NCBI GenBank assembly: GCA_023396255.1
Contig: JAEWWU010000024.1
Coordinates: 1-8,413 of the forward strand
Reading direction: 5' to 3'
DNA length: 8,413 nucleotides
Source: Bacteroidota bacterium
GTDB taxonomy: Bacteria > Bacteroidota > Bacteroidia > Bacteroidales > Porphyromonadaceae
Translations under genes and position numbers: made by a program
Part shown: positions 6,480 through 8,413 of the stretch, one piece after another
Layout: each line of letters starts with the position of its first letter
How positions within the stretch are numbered: the stretch's first letter is position 1
The notes under the pieces: model-generated
What the model was told of the DNA's origin: nothing
The model's input: only the letters and a program-made list of their open reading frames with translations
Database searches by the model: none

Positions 6480-7634
6480 CTAATGAGATGATTCACTGCT
6501 GTGCATAACGAGTAGGGGAGTACCAGCGTGGAAGAGCATTCGCCGAGCCATACTCGGATTAAAAAACTTAGCCAAAAGATTGCGCCGATAGGTATTTACC
6601 ACTATCATTTGAATCTGTTTTTCTTTTACGAAGGCATCTAAAGCTTCCGAAAAATCACCCTTATCCAATTCAGAAAATTCTATTTCTTCATCTGGATAAT
6701 GCTTTTTATGATAATCACTGATAATACGCAAATGCAACTCTCCGGTTGATTCCTTTCCTCTGGAAATATTGAATATGCAGTAATGAGGATGATTGGGCAA
6801 CATTAACTGTATCATTCGATCGAATAATACTAAATCCCTTTGATCAAATCCCGTTGCAACTCCCACTTGGGTCAAATCAGCCAAATCCGTTACTATAACG
6901 TCTTCCGGGACAACCAGAACGGGAACTTTCGCAGAATCTATAACCTCGGCAGCAACACTACCTATAAGATCTTCCTCATTTTTGGACCACCCGCGAGTTC
7001 CCATTACAATAGCAACGGGTGTGTGACGTTTGGCATAAGAGAGTATCACTTCATCCGGAGTTCCCTCTCTAATAATACCTTCTATAGGTACAAGAGGAAG
7101 AAGGTTGTCTGATTGTTCCTTTCTTATTTTATCGACCAAGGCTTTCATTTTATTGTTGGCTTTGGTAAGTTCTTCCCGTATAACTTGCTGTTGTCGAATG
7201 GGTAAAATACCCAAATCACCAACATCCACCGTCACATTCCCAAAATAGGGAGCAAAAACGGAGTGAAGCAACATTACTTGCAGATTTCTGCGCAAGGCAA
7301 ATTTCAAGCCAACCTTGACGACGTTATCTGTAGCTGGACTAAAATCAATCGGAATAAGGACAAATGGTTTTTCTCGATTGTTTTCTTTCTCTTCTTCTTT
7401 GAGCTGTGCTGTCCATTGGTGATCCTCCAATACAGCAAGAGCTCGTGGTAAGTCACTTTCTTTGATGCGAACTCTCACTCCAGAAGAGACTACGGGTTGT
7501 ATTTGATTAACGTTTTGCAGCACCGCATCCACCCCGTGCGTCTGTAAAATGGTTTGTAATACTTGAGCCTTTTCATAGGTGTGTATGGCAATTGTAATCA
7601 GGGTGGAGTTGTCTGTTTTCTTATCTATACTCAT
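6480..7634 (-). CDS. Universal stress protein: DUF2007-like domain plus tandem Usp domains
   Basis: Cytosolic 384-aa protein of the UspA superfamily. Residues 10-70 (L-I-T-I-A-I-H-T ... L-P-R-A-L-A-V-L-E-D) resemble the DUF2007 putative signal-transducing domain, a small alpha/beta module. The first Usp domain (about 90-245) begins F-V-L-I-P-I-D-F-S and carries the full ATP-binding motif G-x2-G-x9-G-S (G212, G215, G225, S226), ending V-P-V-L-V-V-P. The second (about 255-378) keeps the Usp fold pattern, ending T-P-L-L-V-M-H, but its nucleotide motif is replaced by N-T-Y-R-R-N-L-L, so it probably does not bind ATP. I use the ATG at 7634: the longer reading from 7748 would code through a structured leader and adds 38 residues unlike the family. 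The gene is monocistronic as far as visible, with its own candidate promoter. Such proteins help cells survive stress; the ligand of the N-terminal domain is unknown. Confidence 0.88.
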   Translation of the reverse strand: MSIDKKTDNSTLITIAIHTYEKAQVLQTILQTHGVDAVLQNVNQIQPVVSSGVRVRIKESDLPRALAVLEDHQWTAQLKEEEKENNREKPFVLIPIDFSPATDNVVKVGLKFALRRNLQVMLLHSVFAPYFGNVTVDVGDLGILPIRQQQVIREELTKANNKMKALVDKIRKEQSDNLLPLVPIEGIIREGTPDEVILSYAKRHTPVAIVMGTRGWSKNEEDLIGSVAAEVIDSAKVPVLVVPEDVIVTDLADLTQVGVATGFDQRDLVLFDRMIQLMLPNHPHYCIFNISRGKESTGELHLRIISDYHKKHYPDEEIEFSELDKGDFSEALDAFVKEKQIQMIVVNTYRRNLLAKFFNPSMARRMLFHAGTPLLVMHSSESSH

Positions 7635-7697
7635 ATCATTAATTTTTTGATTTTCTATTCTGTTCCTTTGTTGGAAAATGGCTCTACAAAACAAGTA

Positions 7698-7778
7698 AGA
7701 CACCCGACTTCCCCACTTCACTTGCCGTTTTGGGTACACATACTCCAAGCAAGAACCGTAGTAAGAGGACGGGTGTCT
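7698..7778 (-). ncRNA. Candidate structured 5' leader of the universal stress gene
   Basis: On the minus strand, AGACACCCG (7778-7770) and CGGGTGTCT (7706-7698) form a perfect 9-bp closing stem. Inside, CTTGC (7753-7749) pairs with GCAAG (7725-7721), and inside that TTGG (7748-7745) pairs with CCAA (7733-7730) around an 11-nt loop. The stems are properly nested. The closing stem would begin within a few bases of the transcript start predicted from the candidate promoter. The element ends 63 nt before the ATG. It fits no riboswitch class I recognise. It could also act as a terminator for the upstream gene, but the following T-rich stretch (TTACTTGTTTTG) is weak. Confidence 0.45.
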
Positions 7779-7782
7779 CTAC

Positions 7783-7813
7783 CAAAGTGAAATAAACAAT
7801 TCTAATGTTCAGT
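7783..7813 (-). promoter_or_regulatory. Candidate promoter of the universal stress gene
   Basis: TCACTTTG (7790-7783) matches the -7 consensus TAnnTTTG at all but one fixed position. ACTG (7813-7810) lies 19 bp upstream as a poor -33 element. Transcription would start near 7778, at the base of the leader stem. Confidence 0.35.
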
Positions 7814-7824
7814 TGGCTTTTTTA

Positions 7825-8100
7825 CTACTCTTGTGAGGGTTCGTCCTCATCCATCGGAGTTATCATAGCCAAGGCTTTTTCCAAAATTGTTGTGTCATCC
7901 AACTCTACAATTCCGCCATCGGGCCCCGGCTCAATATGTACACCTATGCTGCGACCCGAATTATAATGCTCTCCACCAAAATAGTTGCGTACAGTATCTA
8001 CCCTTAGGCCTAATTCCTCAGCTATGCGACTCATAGCTCCATCTGGCAGGTTATCTTTAATTTTTCTCAACTCATTAAATGTGATTGTTTTCTTAGGCAT
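7825..8100 (-). CDS. Small helix-turn-helix DNA-binding protein
   Basis: A 91-aa protein with a helix-turn-helix at about residues 21-42 (G-A-M-S-R-I-A-E-E-L-G-L then V-D-T-V-R-N-Y-F-G-G). It is followed by a conserved-looking tail with E-P-G-P-D-G-G-I-V (57-65), an amphipathic helix and an acidic C-terminus (D-E-D-E-P-S-Q-E). I associate this architecture, including the N-Y-F-G-G and E-P-G-P-x-G-G motifs, with a small DNA-binding protein family of Bacteroidales. The role is probably transcriptional regulation or nucleoid-associated; the target is unknown. The ATG at 8100 is the only good start. A promoter lies about 190 bp upstream, and the space between holds a possible small ORF that ends 4 nt before this ATG, so coupling is possible. 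It may regulate itself or the next gene, but no operator is evident apart from a CAATATTG palindrome at 8229-8236. Confidence 0.82.
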   Translation of the reverse strand: MPKKTITFNELRKIKDNLPDGAMSRIAEELGLRVDTVRNYFGGEHYNSGRSIGVHIEPGPDGGIVELDDTTILEKALAMITPMDEDEPSQE

Positions 8101-8104
8101 GATC

Positions 8105-8219
8105 TTACTTGTTTTTGATTACGTTATACAAATCACTATCCCCAGAGCAGTGGAAGTAAATCTTTTCCATCTCCTTTTCTGCCTCTAACTTAGTAAAAAA
8201 AAATCATATAAGATTTCAT
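8105..8219 (-). pseudogene. Possible 37-codon small ORF frameshifted at a T9 run
   Basis: On the minus strand an ATG at 8219 opens a frame that runs into nine T (8203-8195) and stops at 8190 after nine codons. With one T fewer, the frame would join the reading T-K-L-E-A-E-K-E-M-E-K-I-Y-F-H-C and continue S-G-D-S-D-L-Y-N-V-I-K-N-K to a TAA at 8107-8105, only 4 nt before the start of the helix-turn-helix gene. The joined product would be 37 aa. The downstream part also has its own ATG at 8170, touching a purine-rich AAGGAG, giving 21 aa. The leader from the predicted transcript start would be about 64 nt, sensible for a first gene. It could be a leader peptide, a slippage-controlled small gene, a decayed gene, a sequencing error or chance. 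No family recognised. Confidence 0.35.
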
Positions 8220-8287
8220 TCGCGCACACAATATTGAAAAAATTTATTTTTATTCTGTTTGATGTATTGAATGTAATTTCTAACCAA

Positions 8288-8295
8288 CAAAGTTA
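8288..8295 (-). promoter_or_regulatory. Promoter -7 element for the helix-turn-helix gene
   Basis: TAACTTTG on the minus strand matches the Bacteroidetes -7 consensus TAnnTTTG exactly. The -33 position is weak: TTTC at a spacing of about 20 bp. Transcription would start near 8283. The element directly follows a TAG stop (8298-8296) of an open frame from the right edge, so it may sit exactly between two genes. Confidence 0.5.
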
Positions 8296-8412
8296 CTACA
8301 AAAAAGTGAAATGCGGAAAGAAATAGTGATAGAATTGAGTTACAAGGGTTTCAGTCGTGCTTCCGATTATTCGTGAAGCCATCGCAATCACCGCTGAAGC
8401 CAAATCAGGACG
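8296..8412 (-). other. Possible C-terminal end of a gene entering from the right edge
   Basis: A minus-strand frame is open from the window edge for 38 codons and stops at TAG (8298-8296), just before the promoter. It reads R-P-D-L-A-S-A-V-I-A-M-A-S-R-I-I-G and on to F-T-F-L. Base composition from about 8342 is visibly richer in G+C than the intergenic DNA to its left, which suggests coding sequence. Two plus-strand frames are also open to the edge, so orientation is undecided. A 21-codon plus-strand ORF (8311-8376) is a further candidate. No family recognised. Confidence 0.25.
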
Positions 8413-8413
8413 C

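Noticed and set aside
7635..7748. N-terminal extension of the universal stress protein from an ATG at 7748
   Set aside because: It would code through the nested inverted repeats of the leader. The 38 extra residues are basic and aromatic, unlike the DUF2007 or Usp families, and the ATG at 7634 starts just before the domain.
8195..8216. AT-only hairpin AAATC/GATTT followed by T9 on the minus strand, as an intrinsic terminator
   Set aside because: The stem is only 5 bp with a single G-C pair, too weak to terminate; the T-run is more interesting as a slippage site.
8311..8376. 21-codon plus-strand ORF near the right edge
   Set aside because: It is short, has no clear promoter or homologue, and overlaps other open frames; mentioned only as an alternative.

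Overview
The window looks like a chromosomal segment of a Bacteroidales bacterium, most like Porphyromonas or a close relative. This rests on three things: matches to the Bacteroidetes promoter consensus (TAnnTTTG at -7) in front of genes, the general lack of Shine-Dalgarno sequences, and the protein types. These include a small helix-turn-helix protein of a kind I associate with Bacteroidales, a DUF2007-Usp-Usp fusion, and an AddB-type nuclease without a Walker A motif. The genus is inferred by eye, not by any search. All confidently called genes lie on the minus strand, so the window is best read from right to left. I saw no rRNA, tRNA, CRISPR array or insertion sequence.

Right part (8413 to 7825): an undecided open stretch at the edge is followed by a good promoter (-7 TAACTTTG). 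Next comes a possible 37-codon small ORF broken at a run of nine T, and then a 91-aa helix-turn-helix DNA-binding protein. Middle right (7824 to 6480): a candidate promoter and a nested, stem-closed leader of 81 nt precede a universal stress protein of 384 aa. That protein has a DUF2007-like N-terminus, one intact ATP-binding Usp domain and one degenerate Usp domain.

Centre (6479 to 5806): 674 bases without a protein gene but rich in inverted repeats. Several stems need G-U pairs that work only on the plus strand, and one 9-bp stem is followed closely by six T. A plus-strand small RNA is therefore possible. Four alternating TTCCCT/AGGGAA blocks can pair in mutually exclusive ways.

Left part (5805 to 145): a compact operon of four genes starts from a promoter with -33 TCTG, a 19-bp spacer and -7 TATCTTTG. 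The order is AlkD-like HEAT-repeat protein, CaCA-family cation/Ca2+ antiporter, CPBP-family membrane protease and AddB-like PD-(D/E)XK nuclease. Spacings are 39 bp, 32 bp and a 17-bp overlap. The first and last genes point to DNA repair. The two membrane proteins between them have no obvious link to it, so the grouping may only reflect shared transcription.
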